64,000 nucleotides of DNA from Pseudomonas silvicola (GCF_026651855.1 NZ_CP093281.1:868001-932000); one strand, 5' to 3'. Positions 30,396-41,277 are shown, counted from the stretch's first letter. The notes: generated from the sequence alone by a model not told the origin. Numbers and translations are program-made.

Positions 30396-30960
30396 ATGAA
30401 ATCGTTTAAAACCCTCGTTTGTACTCTGAGCATCACCGCCGCATTGGGCCTCTCTGCCACCGCTTTTAACGCCAGCGCCGCGCTGCCGGTTGGCAAAGCC
30501 CAAATTTTGAACTGCAAGGTGCATTAGCCGGCAAACCATTGACCTTCTCGCTGCAAAAAGCGCTGCAAAAAGGGCCAGTGGTGCTTTACTTCTTCCCGGC
30601 CGCATTCAGTGCGGGCTGTGATAAGCGCATGACTTCGCCGAAGCCACCGACAACTTCACCAAAATGCACGCCACAGTTATTGGTGTGACTGCAGGCAATA
30701 CCGATCAGGTGAGCGATTTCTCTAAACTGGAGTGCCGTGACAAATTCGCTGTTGCCGCCGACCCAGGTGCTAAAGTGGCCGCCCAGTATCAAACCACCAT
30801 GCAGATGAAAGGCAAAACCCTTTCCGATCGCACCTCTTATGTGATTGCGCCTAATGGCGACATCCTGCTGAGTTACACTGATAGAAACCCGGATACGCAC
30901 ATCGAGAAAGCCCTCGCCGCCGTGAAGCAGTACGACGCTGCACATCCGCAAACTAACTAA
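30396..30960 (+). CDS. Periplasmic peroxiredoxin, AhpC/TSA-BCP type (frameshifted)
   Basis: Thiol peroxidase that reduces peroxides in the periplasm. The signal peptide MKSFKTLVCTLSITAALGLS with ATAFNASA cleavage region is clear. The peroxidatic cysteine is in PAAFSAGCDKRM; a second cysteine is in KLECRDKFAVAADP. MQMKGKTLSDRTSYVIAPNG and DILLSYTDRNPDTHIEKAL form the C-terminal thioredoxin-fold half. Two indels near 30515 and 30625. About 188 codons. It is 15 bp upstream of a DsbD-like gene, which could supply electrons to it across the membrane. It is the first gene of an ECF sigma operon. Confidence 0.85.
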
Positions 30961-30975
30961 GCAAAGAGGCCAGCG

Positions 30976-32181
30976 ATGTTAACCGCCATGCTGGCCGCCT
31001 TTATTGGCGGCATCATTCTGAACTTAATGCCCTGCGTCTTTGGTCATCTCCTGAAAGCGCTCGGCCTGTTCGCCACACTGACAATGCCGCCAACGCGTCG
31101 TGAAGGTTTAGCTTTTTACTGGGCCGACGTGATCGTTACCATGATGGCGCTAGCGGAAGTATTTGCTGCCGCGCGTGCAGGCGGTGCCGCCGTGGGCTGG
31201 GGATTCCAATTACAGTCCCCCCTGGTGATTGCCTGCTGTCACTGGTAATCCTTGCCGCTGCGCTCAATCTGCTTGGCGTATTTGAAGTGGGCTTATCTGT
31301 TCAGCGCGTCGGAGCGGTGGAAATCAATCGCGGCGCCTTCTTAAGTTCTGCACTCACTGGCGTATTGGCAATTTTGGTTGCCACCCCTTGTGCGGCTCGT
31401 TTATGGCTAGTGCGATTGGCTATGCTGGTGCAACCCCCTGCTGGCGCTGGTGATCTTCTTCGCACTGGCACTTCGGTTTCGCAGCGCCTTTCACACTGAT
31501 TTCTCTTTTCCTCAGCTGGCGGGATTCTTGCCTCGTCCAGGGCGCATGGATGGATGTACTGAAGCGCGGTTTAGCCTTCCCAATGTTTGGCGCTTATGCC
31601 TGGCTGGTGTGGAGTGCTGCGCAACAGGCAGGCAGCGCGGCATTGGCTACACTGTTAGCAGCCTCAGTGGTGGTAGCATTCGCGGGCTGGCTATATGGGA
31701 TGGCGCAACATCGCCGCTTGCCGGTAAAGGCCATAAAGTGCTGTTCGCCGTGACCGCCGTATTGGTTATCGCCGTGCTGGCCCCACTGCCAGCATTCAAC
31801 CGGGCGCAGCGCTGGCAGGTGACCAGCCAGCCAGCTCACTAAAGAGAAATGACACCGCAGCCGTCGCCTTCAACGTGGACACGGTAGTTTATCTTTGTCG
31901 ATTTCACCGCCTCATGGTGTATTACCTGTCAGGTGAATGAAAACCTCCCTTTCGACGTGCAGGCAGTGAAAGACGCGTTGGCAAAAACCGGTACGGTGTA
32001 TATGGTGGCGGATTCCACCAAGTTTAACCCCGATGTCGATGACGCCATGAGCGAGTTTGGTCAGGGCGGACTGCCGATGTATCTGGTTTAACCCCGCCGA
32101 TGGCGGGCCGCCAAAAAGTACCGCAAGTGCTGACACCGAGACATGGTGAATGCGCTGCAAGCGGCCAGCACCAAGGCGTAA
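30976..32181 (+). CDS. DsbD-like thiol:disulfide interchange protein (frameshifted)
   Basis: Inner-membrane electron conduit from cytoplasmic thioredoxin to the periplasm. NLMPCVF (TM1) and LVATPCAA (TM4) carry the redox cysteine pair of the membrane domain. AFYWADVIVTMMALAEV, GWGFQLQSPLVIA and RGLAFPMFGAYAWLVWSAAQ match DsbD. The C-terminal thioredoxin domain has the CxxC site WCITCQVNE near 31920 and MVADSTKFNPDVDDAM. It lacks the N-terminal immunoglobulin-like DsbD-alpha domain. About 400 codons, with indels throughout. It lies between the peroxiredoxin and sigma factor genes, so its likely partner is the peroxiredoxin rather than DsbC or DsbE. Confidence 0.85.
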
Positions 32182-32198
32182 TTGTTTCAAGGCGGATT

Positions 32199-32743
32199 AT
32201 GCAAGCAAGTGATAGCGCGCGCGAAAGTTGGCCCGCGCTAATGGAACAGGCGCAGGCGGGCGATCAACTCGCCTACACCCGACTGCTCAAAGCGCTAGTG
32301 CCGGTGATACGCGGGCAAATACGCCAACAACTCACCGACCGCATTAGGAAGATGTGATTCAGGATGCTGTGAACAGTGCATCGGGTGCGTCCACCTATGA
32401 TCCTGCCTCACCCGTTCTTACCTGGCTGATGGCCATCATCTCCGCTCGCGCAGTCGATGCCCTGCGGCGGCGCGGACGACATCAGCAATGGGAAGTTCAT
32501 GAAGAAACGTTAACTGAAGCCGCAATTGCGCCAGAAACACCACCGCTGGATACACAAGAGGAGCTGGCCAGTTATTTGCGCCAGCTTCCCTCGCGTCAAC
32601 GTGAGATTGTTGAACACGTCCATCTACGCGAAATGAGCCTGAGTGAAGCGGCAGAACATAACAATTTAAGTGTGGCAGCGGTGAAATCGCTGTTGCATCG
32701 CGCGCTGAGTAATCTGCGTCGCTTTGGGATAAGCACACCATGA
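32199..32743 (+). CDS. ECF-type RNA polymerase sigma factor (one frameshift)
   Basis: Extracytoplasmic-function sigma factor of about 181 codons. Sigma-2 region: AGDQLAYTRLLKALVPVIRG, then, after an indel near 32347, DVIQDAVNSA and TWLMAIISARAVDALRRRGR. Sigma-4 region: LRQLPSRQREIVEHVHLREM and SLSEAAEHNNLSVAAVKSLL with HRALSNLRR. The start ATG 32199 has AAGGCGG upstream. The stop overlaps the NrsF-like gene start (ATGA), so sigma and anti-sigma are translationally coupled. Relatives of this pairing (Caulobacter SigF-NrsF) respond to oxidative or metal stress. Confidence 0.9.
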
Positions 32744-33368
32744 ATAACCATGACCTGTTAATCGAAAAACTCAGCCGCAACATGCAGCCCGTTCAACCGA
32801 TGCGGCCGACTTATTGGCGTGTCTTGATGTGGCTGCTGCTGGCACTACCCTGCGGCATCGCCGCCAGTTTTCTGGTGCAGCGCACCCTCACCGACTGGTC
32901 ACAACCCGGTGCGATGCGCGCGCTCATCCAGTTGGCGCTGGCGTTTGTGCTCGGCTTGTTCGCGATTCGTAATGCGTTCAACATGAGCATCCCTGGTCGC
33001 CGCAGTGTCAGTTGGAAAGTGCTGTTGCCGCTGGGTTTATTGTGGCTGGGCCTGAGCCTGAGCAGTATCCCGCACGCCGAAGTTGAGGCACATGATAATG
33101 ACAGCACGCGCTGTTTTACCTTCCTGTTAGTGGTGAGCACACCGATGATGGTGCTGATGATTGCCAGTTTACGCAAGACACGTGCACTCCATCCGGTTCG
33201 CAGCCTGGCGATGGCCGGGACTGGCATATCCGCATGGCCGTCACCATGCTGGCGTTTTGCCATCCGGTGCATCTGCATCCCATGATTTCGTGGATGCATC
33301 TGGCCGCCATTGCGGTGATTATTGTTCTGACAGTGCTGCTTGGTCGCCGCTGGGTGAAGTTGAGGTGA
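32740..33368 (+). CDS. NrsF-like (DUF1109) six-TM anti-sigma factor (one frameshift)
   Basis: Integral membrane anti-sigma of the DUF1109/NrsF family. Six hydrophobic segments are visible, including VLMWLLLALPCGIAASFLVQ, ALIQLALAFVLGLFAIRNAF, WKVLLPLGLLWLGLSLSSIP and, after the indel near 33225, HLAAIAVIIVLTVLLGRRW. Cysteines in LPCGIAAS, STRCFTF and CHPVHLH may serve as redox sensors, as in Caulobacter NrsF where paired cysteines are required. The length of about 209 codons fits. It holds the sigma factor at the membrane until stress. Pairing and operon position make the assignment strong. Confidence 0.85.
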
Positions 33369-33496
33369 TAAAAGGATGTCATTCTCCCTATTAAAATAGA
33401 AAACAGGAGTCTGGCTCTCATTAAATCTACCTCATCACTATCCTTTCATGTGTTAAGTTAATTAATGGAGAGAGGCAATCAAGTGAAGGAATACGC

Positions 33497-34136
33497 ATGC
33501 CAGTGCTTAACAAGGGGGATTCAAATATGGCCATAATGCCAATGTCATACAGCCCCAATACATTACAACGACGTTTTGAGATTATTGATGAGTTTGAAAT
33601 GGGTAGTTCTACTTACTGGATTATCTATGATCGCAAAACACCTTTTTCAGCAGTCGTCGATGCTGGTCCAGCATTAATTGAGAACGATTTACGCCATCGC
33701 GTCATTAAGCACGTTGGAACTAATTCGCGTTGAAAATTTTGATGGGCTTAAAGGTAAAGTCATTCTGGGATGCTGCCGCGCTGCAGGTTGAAGTTGTTGT
33801 ACAAGAGATCATGCATATTTTGGTCTGGCAACCCGCATGTATGAAACCTTGGTGGTGCATCAAAATATCACGCTGATGAGTGATCATCACCACTATGAAG
33901 GCGGAAAAGCACTTTGGAAACACATTGCGCAAAAGTCTCGTCTGTTGCAGGTTTTTGTTTTAGATACAAACGAAGGTAAATTTTATCCCTACGACGGCAC
34001 CAAAATACGTTATGACGGCATTTGCATCCCCGAAAGTAAAATATGGAGTGTTCATCCTGATGAATCCTTGCAGGGGATTATTTTAATTGCTGAGGCTAAA
34101 GAAAAAGTCTCAGCATTATCCGTCCCTGTTATATAA
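33497..34136 (+). CDS. Hypothetical protein (frameshifted)
   Basis: Not recognised. A start with GAAGGA six bases upstream gives MPVLNKGDSNMAIMPMSYSP, then TLQRRFEIIDEFEMGSSTYW and IIYDRKTPFSAVVDAGPALI. After indels near 33725 and 33800 the rest reads HAYFGLATRMYETLVVHQNI, DHHHYEGGKALWKHIAQKSR and KIWSVHPDESLQGIILIAEA. About 213 codons, no signal peptide and no membrane segment. AT content is above that of the neighbours. The product looks like a soluble globular protein. The gene stands alone after the ECF operon with its own 128-bp upstream region. Confidence 0.6.
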
Positions 34137-34260
34137 ACAGGTAAAAATAAAGGTGAGTAAAACGGCAGCGCATGAAATGTAAAATATCGCGCTGCCCGTC
34201 TTTCTGAGTTCCTGTAATTAAAACCCAATCCAGGCTTCTTCAGCCACCTTCTTTTCTTCA

Positions 34261-34620
34261 TTACGAGCAATGAAGTAGCCGGTTCTGTTCCATCACCGGG
34301 TTGTACCCATCGCCCAGCCGCCAGGTATTACAAAGGGCTGCTGCAGCGAATCAGCTAAAGGTGTGATGTTGTGCATTCCACACCGTGGCGAAGTTGGTAG
34401 CACTCTTACGGTTCACAAGACCATTGCGCTCGAGACGTTTGAGCGCATCCGCCAGTGCCTTATGCGTAATCCCCTCCAGTCTGCGGCGAATCTCATTGAA
34501 CCTTGAGGGCTGTGTGCAAAGCACGGTGAGAATTAATATCGACCATTTATTGGTGATGTTTTCCAAAACAGGTCGGGTTTTACCGATATCAATCAATGGC
34601 TTGTCAGTTTTCTCATTCAT
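34261..34620 (-). CDS. HxlR-family regulator (frameshifted C-terminus)
   Basis: Winged-helix regulator of the HxlR/MarR-like group, 120 codons. DIGKTRPVLENITNKWSILI followed by LTVLCTQPSRFNEIRRRLEG and ITHKALADALKRLERNGLVN is the canonical HxlR DNA-binding domain. After an indel the C-terminus reads WAMGYNPVMEQNRLLHCS-like. It is divergent from an SDR gene 99 bp away; the gap has repeated GATATAA/TATATC motifs that could be operators. Members respond to electrophiles or aldehydes; the signal here is unknown. Confidence 0.85.
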
Positions 34621-34719
34621 GGCGATATACCCGTATATATCTGATATAAACTAAGTGCGTAATTGATATCAAGTATAGTTTTTATATCATCTGGGTTCCA
34701 CTCTTTAAGGAGCATGCAG

Positions 34720-35447
34720 ATGAGCAGATTAGAAAACAAAGTTGCCGTGGTACTGGGCGGCGCAAAAGGTATCGGTTTGGCGATCAGCCAGCGTTTCGCC
34801 AGCGAAGGAGCAACCACCGGTTTACCTCCCGTCGTGAAGAAGAATTAGCTACTGCCCGCCGCAAGATATCCGGCATCGCGAAGCCATTACGCGCCGATGT
34901 TAGTCAGAACGAAGAGCTGGCCGGTATTATGGACACCATCAAAAGCACGTCAGGCCATTTGGATGTGTTGGTGATCAATGCGGGTATGTCGGAATACGCC
35001 CGGTTAGACGAGATCAGTGAGTCTCACTACGAGCAGATTTTCGGACTTAACGTGCGCTCGCCGCTCTTTGCCTTACAAGCTGCGTTGCCCCTGCTGAAAC
35101 CAGGCGCGAGCGTGGTTCTGATTGGCTCGATTGCGGATGTGATTGGCACGGAAGGCTATGGTGTTTACTCTGCCAGCAAAGCCGCTCTGCGCTCCTTTGC
35201 CCGCACCGACCCGTGAATCGCCGCACGCGGTATCCGCGTCAATGTGGTCGCACCCGGCCCTGTTGATACTGAAATGATGGCAGCAGCTTCAGAACAGGTT
35301 AGAAATGGACTCACCAGCGCCATACCGCTCGGCAGAATGGCACAACCGGAAGAGGTGGCAAATGCCGCGTTATTCCTCGCCAGTGATGAGAGTAGTTATA
35401 TCGCGGGCGCTGAGATCTGCGTTGATGGTGGATTGACCCAGGTTTAG
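34720..35447 (+). CDS. Short-chain dehydrogenase/reductase (frameshifted)
   Basis: Classical SDR of about 243 codons. MSRLENKVAVVLGGAKGIGL holds the NAD(P)-binding glycine motif. VLVINAGMSEYARLDEIS carries NAG, GSIADVIGTEGYGVYSASKA has the Ser-Tyr-x-x-x-Lys catalytic set (YSASK), and the C-terminus is SDESSYIAGAEICVDGGLTQV-like. Indels lie near 34820 and 35215. ATG 34720 has AAGGAG seven bases upstream. It is divergent from the HxlR regulator that likely controls it. Substrate unknown. Confidence 0.9.
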
Positions 35448-35600
35448 AGGCGGCATTTAAACAGCCACTTCCAGGATGGCTGTCACTTCATTTCAGGGCA
35501 GACACGGCTTCGAAATCAGTATGCTTTTCTCACCACACCTTAGGCGCTCTAAGATCACTCACCCATCACAACATCGAATCACTGATATTGACGGAGTGAC

Positions 35601-35912
35601 TCACGCATCACCACTTATTGGAATATTTTTAGCGGGATGCTTTTTCAAATCGCCACTTGTTCACCGCTCTTATAAATCCGCGTCATCAAACAGATGGTCG
35701 GGTGGATTGCACATGCGCATTTCACTGACCTTCCCTTGCGCATCGACATCATAAAAAAATTGCACCTTTCCTTCGATATGATTCTTTGCAGCATAAAAAG
35801 GATATTCAGGCTTATCCATCCGCAGGGCTTTAGGATGTGCTTTATTGGCGGATGAAGTAGTGCAACCTGCTAATGCCAGAGTGAGAATGGGATGGGTATG
35901 ACTCTTAAACAT
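35601..35912 (-). CDS. Small TonB C-terminal-domain lipoprotein (frameshifted)
   Basis: About 103 residues. The start MFKSHTHPILTLALAGCTTS with AGGAGG upstream is a lipoprotein signal with lipobox LAGC. The mature protein reads LRMDKPEYPFYAAKNHIEGK and VQFFYDVDAQGKVSEMRMCN, the fold of the TonB C-terminal (energy transducer) domain, ending after an indel NKWRFEK-xx-PAKNIPISGDA. It has no proline-rich linker or membrane helix, so it cannot work as a classical TonB. Similar orphan TonB-domain lipoproteins occur in Enterobacterales with unknown role. Confidence 0.75.
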
Positions 35913-36049
35913 AACAACCTCCTGTTGTTGAGACCATTTCATGCTGTCATCGCGATGATATCAACAAGATAGCGCCAGTTTAACGTAAAGAATCCTTCAT
36001 TAGGCTTCTGCTACCATGTTCATCCATCAAGATTAAGGAATAATCGTCG

Positions 36050-36423
36050 ATGAAAAACATCGTATTTATCTACATGCCCAGTCCAACATTGTTCAGAACA
36101 CCGGGATTCGGAGTGAGTGGCGGATTGTTTGCCTATTTTCGCGAAGATAAATATATCGCCGCAGTACAGAAGGCGATCGATAAACGCCAATTGAACTGGC
36201 GCTTCACTCGCGACACCACAGAATCGAATATTGCAAACGCTTATGGACGAACGTGTTGAATTACTGGTCTGTGCACCCGGCCCAAATTTATGTTTTATCG
36301 CAAGAATTATGATAAGCAACGCATGGTGTTTCTCTACCACCATGGAAATACCTGAGTAACGATGTCCGGCCTGTAATGCGTAAAATACGGGAACGAGAAG
36401 ACAGGGAAGGTTTGTTGCGCTAA
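36050..36423 (+). CDS. Hypothetical small protein (frameshifted)
   Basis: Not recognised. MKNIVFIYMPS starts a frame that shifts near 36080, 36230 and 36290. Other blocks are AVQKAIDKRQLNWRFTRDTT and MDERVELLVCAPG, and the tail NDVRPVMRKIREREDREGLL. About 124 codons. It is charged, has no signal peptide, and has AAGGAATAATCG upstream. No functional clue from the neighbours. Confidence 0.5.
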
Positions 36424-36485
36424 AGGGCCCGAATACCTCATGTCGGATATTACAGCCCCAAAATAGTATGAGTTGTTGTTCATGA

Positions 36486-36507
36486 AGGTGCGCATTGATG
36501 CGCACCT
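36486..36507. terminator. Perfect 9-bp inverted repeat between converging genes
   Basis: AGGTGCGCA-TTGA-TGCGCACCT lies between the small plus-strand gene (stop 36423) and the converging SDR gene (stop 36533). A four-base loop and strong stem suit a bidirectional terminator, although no T run follows. Confidence 0.6.
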
Positions 36508-36532
36508 GGAACACCGATTACGATGAATAAAA

Positions 36533-37605
36533 TTACTGCGGAATCACCTTCTCCGCCTTCAGCCGATCAAACAGCGCAGTAAACGAATCCAGCGTTGAAC
36601 GATATCCGGTGAATCCCGCTTTGCGGCTTCTTTGCTCATATCGGTGAACGCTTCCATTGACGCCCCAGATCCGCATCGGTATGCCACCACGAAGCCACCT
36701 TATTGATATCCGCCTCACGCAGCTGTTCGCGCGCGGCAATTTCACGCCATGCGTCTGCGGCTTCCTGCATGCGCCCTTCTAATGGCATCTTCTGCGCAGG
36801 AAACGCGGCGGCCTCAACGCCAAAGTACGCGGCCAGACGTGGCCACAACCAGTTCCAGCGGAACACATCGCCGTTGACCGCGTTGAAGTCCTGATTGGCT
36901 GCTTCGTCCGCCGTCGCTGCCCATAATAACTGCTCCGCCAGCAAACCGGCGTCCGTCACATCCGCAATACCGTTCCAACTGCTCCGGCGAGCCGGGGAAG
37001 ATAAATGGCCAGCCCTGCTCACGACACAGCGTGGCATACACTGCCAGCGTTTGGCCCATATTCATGGCATTGCCCAGCGCAAAACCGATGATGGTGTGCG
37101 GGCGATGCACGCTCCAGCGATAGCCATATTGCTCGGCACCAGCAAACACTTCATCTTCCTGCGCATAATAAAAGTTATCGACCGGCTGGCGTCCCTGCTC
37201 TTCACGGAATGGGCGTCACCGGGACTGCGCCTTTGCCATACGCCTCAAACGGACCCAGATAGTGTTTCAGCCCGGTCACCAGCGCCACGTGCGCACCGTT
37301 CAGGCGCTCACCCAGCGCTTCAATCACATTGCGCACCATGCCGCCGTTCACGCGAATGTTCTCTTTTTCGTTTTCCTGACGCGCCCAAACGCTTTCAAAG
37401 AACACCGCATCAGGCTTCTCTTGTGACAGTGCGGTGCTGACCGCTTCAGCATCAGCAGATCTGCGGTCAAACTACGGCAACCTTTCGGGAATTGCGCCGC
37501 GTCCACGGATAGTCCAGTGACCTGCCATCCTTCACTTTGCAGTTTTTCCGCCAGCGCACGTCCAATCACACCACTGATGCCAACAATTAACGCCTGCTTT
37601 TGCAT
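36533..37605 (-). CDS. Extended SDR of the progesterone 5-beta-reductase-like (PRISE) family (frameshifted)
   Basis: NAD(P)H-dependent reductase-like protein of about 357 codons. MQKQALIVGISGVIGRALAE has the extended-SDR glycine motif. VALVTGLKHYLGPFEAYGKG contains the lysine of the PRISE catalytic region. YGYRWSVHRPHTIIGFALGN, WPFIFPGSP, NAVNGDVFRWNWLWPRLAAY and VASWWHTDADLGR are strongly diagnostic. The C-terminus is FDRLKAEKVIPQ. Breaks lie near 37450, 37205, 36970 and 36640. It is divergent from a LysR regulator 100 bp away. Bacterial members reduce enones; the native substrate is unknown. Confidence 0.85.
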
Positions 37606-37705
37606 TTCAATTCTCCTCGGTTTCAGTAATGATTAGCCTAATAGAGAATTGAATTCTTATCTCTGGCTTTAATTCACATCATTCACAACCTGGATTCATG
37701 AATAG

Positions 37706-38589
37706 ATGCACGATCAGCGCCTGAAAGACATTGTGTTCCCTTTGTAGCCAGTGTTGAGAGTGGCAGTTTCGCAGCCGCGGCGGAACGTTTGCACCTGACC
37801 GGTTCAGCCGTCAGTAAAAGCGTGACGCGACTTGAAACCCGTCTCGGTTCACGTTCTGCTGGAACGCACCACGCGCAGCTTAAACTCACTCGATGCCGGT
37901 AACGCCTACTATCAAACCCGCTCATATCATGGAGGAGCTGGCCGAAGCCGAAGTGCTGGCGGCGCAGCGCACCATTCCTTCGGGCCGACTGCGCGTGGCG
38001 GTGCCGAATACCTATGGTCGCCTTGGCGTCATGCCGCTACTGATTCCGTTTTGTCAGCAACATCCCGAGCTGGAACTTAATCTCACCTTCTCGGATCGTT
38101 TTATCGATCTGTTTGATGAAGGGATCGATGTCGCGGTGCGCATTGGCGGATCACCGGATGTGCCGGCTTCGCTCGGCTGCCGTCAGATGGGCCGCGAACG
38201 CATGGTGTTTTGCGCGGCGCCAGAATATTTAGCCCGCGCAGGTCGTCCTCGCAACGAAAGCGAGCTGTTGCAGCATCAGGCGATTATGTATGAACGAGTG
38301 GATGGCAGCAGTAAGCCCTGGCTGTTTACCACCGCTGATGGGCATCCGCACTGGCGCAATGTGCCACACCGGGATGGCGCCATGACGTTGATGCCCAAGT
38401 TCAGGCGCTGTGTGGCGGATTGGGCGTAGCGCAGATGCCATCCTGGTTGGTGCGCGAACTGGCGCGCGGTGAACTGGAGATCATCTTGCCGGAGCAACAG
38501 CCCGATGGATTGGCTTGACGCTGATATGGCCGCGCCGCAAGCAGTTGTTGCCGAAAGTCGATGCACTATTGACGCGCTGGCAGAATTAG
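37706..38589 (+). CDS. LysR-family regulator (frameshifted)
   Basis: LysR-type transcriptional regulator of about 294 codons. The N-terminal winged HTH spans FVASVESGSFAAAAERLHLT and SAVSKSVTRLETRLGSRLL across two indels. The effector domain reads PSGRLRVAVPNTYGRLGVMP, LIPFCQQHPELELNLTFSDR, DVAVRIGGSPDVPASLGCRQ and VFCAAPEYLARAGRP. After an indel near 38385 the C-terminus is LCGGLGVAQMPSWLVRELAR and LLPKVDALLTRWQN. It is divergent from the PRISE reductase gene, its likely target. Confidence 0.88.
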
Positions 38590-38771
38590 ATTCGCTGGAG
38601 GTGGGCGGCCTGAAGGTCGCTCACACCACGAAGCGTCTACTAAATCATAACAACATGCACGTTTGCAGCAGCGCGATGATGGTCTGCATTTATAGCGTCG
38701 CAACAGTTGTGGAAATAACTTGCCGCGACGCAATTTACTACGCCTTCTTCCACAGCCTTTCAGCGGGTGAT

Positions 38772-39401
38772 TTAACCGCCGCGACAGCCGATCACCACAA
38801 AAATTGCACCGTCACCAACGCCACCAGCACCACTGATGACCGTCAACATCACCTGCATATCAAAGCGCTGATAGCCGTAGCGATAGGCCAGATCGCCTAA
38901 TCCGCCGGCGCCTATCGCACCGGCCATGGCGGAAGCATTGATCATCGTCACCAGCGTGTGATGGTAGCCGCTCACAATGCCGGGACGCGCTTCCGGCAAC
39001 AGCACATGCCAGACAATATGCCAGCGATGAAATCCCATCGCCTGTGCCGCTTCGGTCAACTTTATCCACCTCACGCAAACTCACTTCGGCGATGCGCGCA
39101 AAAAAGGGCGTCGCCGCTAAGGTCAAGGGGCACCACTGCCGCCCACACGCCATAGCGGTGGCACCCACAATCCAGCGGGTAAACGATCAGCGCACCATCA
39201 GATCAAAACGGGATCGATCGAAACAGATTCACTACCCATCCCAATACACGATTTAACAGCGGTTGGGAACAGGTCGCCGTCCCGTCACCATCTAGAATCA
39301 CGGCCATTGGCAGGCCAATCGCCAGCGCCAAAGCATGACACGCCGACCATCAACAGCGTATCCAGCAGCCCGGTCCATAAACGTTCAAGACTCAGTGACA
39401 T
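38772..39401 (-). CDS. MetI-like ABC transporter permease (frameshifted)
   Basis: Inner-membrane permease of the D-methionine (MetI) type, about 210 codons. The start [20 protein letters not shown] is followed by the conserved block PLTLAATPFFARIAEVSLRE. The EAA loop reads TEAAQAMGFHRWHIVWHVLL with PEARPGIVSGYH, and ASAMAGAIGAGGLGDLAYRY with GYQRFDMQVMLTV is typical of MetI. Frame breaks lie near 39300, 39060 and 38830. The start overlaps the ATPase stop by 17 bases. In this operon it probably imports an organosulfur compound. Confidence 0.85.
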
Positions 39402-40473
39402 AACCTGCAACCGTTGATCCGCTGGATTCTGCCAGAGTCAACACCTGAGCCGCATCGTGTGATGGGCATCCAGTAGCAACAGAGTTGCCCGGTGGGCTTA
39501 CGCTCAACCCACTCAACCGCGCTATAAATCAGCGTTAACGCACCCGGCACGCGTGCACTGATCGCCGCTAAGTCAGGCTGTGCGCCTTGCCCGCTATAGC
39601 GCAATCGCACCAATAAGCGTGAATCGGGCTGCTGGCGCGTCGGCGTCAGCAGCGGCTGAAGTGTTTCGGGCAGCGCCGAAAACTGCGGATTGAGCAACTG
39701 CCGTGGTCTCCTGTTGTGGATCGCTGTAGCCACACCGGGCCGCGCTCATGATCTCACCTCTGATCGATCACCGCCACCTGGGTGACAGAGAGATCGTGCA
39801 CCACATCCATTTCATGGGTGATCAGCACAATAGTGATATGCCGCTGCTGATTGATTTTCTTCAACAGCGCCAGAATTGAACGCGTGGTTTCGGGATCGAG
39901 TGCCGAGGTTGCTTCGTCACACAGCAACAACTCTGGGTCGTGCACCAGCGCGCGCGCAATGCCGACCCGCTGTTTCGTCCGCCAGAAAGTTGTGCACATG
40001 CGTTTTGGCGCGTCCTCCAGCCCCACCAGCGCCAGCAGTTCATCCACCTTCTGCCGCCGTTGTTGCGCGGGCACGCCCGCCACTTTCAACGGCAACTCAA
40101 TGTTTTCCCTTACCGTTTTCGCCGACAGCAGATTAAAGTGCTGGAAGATCATCCCGGTACGACGACGCCACGCCACCAGTTCGCGGTCAGTTAAACTGCT
40201 AAGGTCGATACCATCAATCACCACCGTTCCCTGGGTGGGCTTTTCCAGACGATTTAGGCAGCGGATCAGCGTGGATTTTCCCGCGCCACTGCGGCCGATA
40301 ATGCCAAAGATCTCACCGCGCTTAACCTGCAAATCGATCTCTTTCAGCGCCTCCTGCGCCTGTCCGGCATAGCGTTTGCTCAGCGCATGAATCTGCACGT
40401 GCACCTTGCCAGCCGCATCCACGGTAGGCGTCAGCAGCGCATCACGCTCGCCGGGAATCGTCAGGCTCACCAT
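39385..40473 (-). CDS. MetN-like ABC transporter ATPase with NIL domain (frameshifted)
   Basis: ATPase of a methionine-type importer, about 362 codons. Walker [11 protein letters not shown]-loop [20 protein letters not shown], Walker [17 protein letters not shown] and the H-loop [13 protein letters not shown] are visible. The ABC signature is disturbed by an indel near 40000. After another indel near 39760 the C-terminal NIL substrate-sensing domain reads [20 protein letters not shown] and [20 protein letters not shown], ending [14 protein letters not shown]. It starts two bases after the binding-protein stop. Confidence 0.9.
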
Positions 40474-40475
40474 CC

Positions 40476-41277
40476 TTACTGGCCCAGCGCCGGCTGGATA
40501 CAGCTTGCCGTAGAAATCATCCAGTTTGGCGCGTACTACTGGGGAGCATGGTAGATATCGACAAACTTTTTCAGGCGCGGATCGTCCTGATGGCCTTCGC
40601 GCACCACGAACTGAATCACATACTCAGGATGTTCGAGGCCATCAAACAGCAGCGCATTGTTCGGATCGATGGTTTTCGACAAACGAAGATAGTGCGGATA
40701 ACCCTGCGCAAGGTCGACTTCATCCAGCGAACGCGACAGCCTGAACGGCTTCGACTTCGATGATCTCTTCAGATGCTTCGGATTGCTGGCGATATCATCC
40801 ACGGTGGATTTGAGGCCTGCACCCGGCTTGAGGTGATCAATTTCGCTTTCTGCAACAGCAGCAGCCCGCGTGCGCCATTAATCGGGTCGTTGGCAATCGC
40901 CACCGTACCGCCGTCCGGGATCTGATCAATAGCCGTGTGCTTTTTCGAGTAAAGACCGATGTTGTTGATGATGGCCGGGGCATAGGGCACCAGGTGGAAA
41001 CCGCCCTGCTGATTGGCGTTTTCAAGGAAGGGTTTATGCTGGAATAGGTTCACATCAATGTCGCCGTTCTCCACGCTGACATTCGGTGCCGTCCAGTCGG
41101 TGAACTCCACCAGCTGCACGTCAAGCCCTTGCTTTTTGGCTTCAGCCACGGCGGTTTCCAGCGGCGGCGCGAAGGCGGCTGTCGTACCCACTTTCAGCGG
41201 TCCGCTATAATCATTGGCGCAAACGCGCCGAAGGTCAAAATCGAGGCGCTGAGCGCCAGTACCTGTGCAATCTTCAT
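40476..41277 (-). CDS. MetQ/NlpA-family substrate-binding protein (frameshifted)
   Basis: Periplasmic binding protein of a methionine-type importer. [20 protein letters not shown] is a Sec-type signal peptide without an evident lipobox cysteine. The mature part reads [60 protein letters not shown] and [20 protein letters not shown], conserved in MetQ. Later blocks are [20 protein letters not shown] and [20 protein letters not shown]. About 267 codons (MetQ 271). Gene order is substrate-binding, ATPase, permease, rather than metNIQ. Specificity for an organosulfur compound is inferred from the flavin enzymes upstream. Confidence 0.88.
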
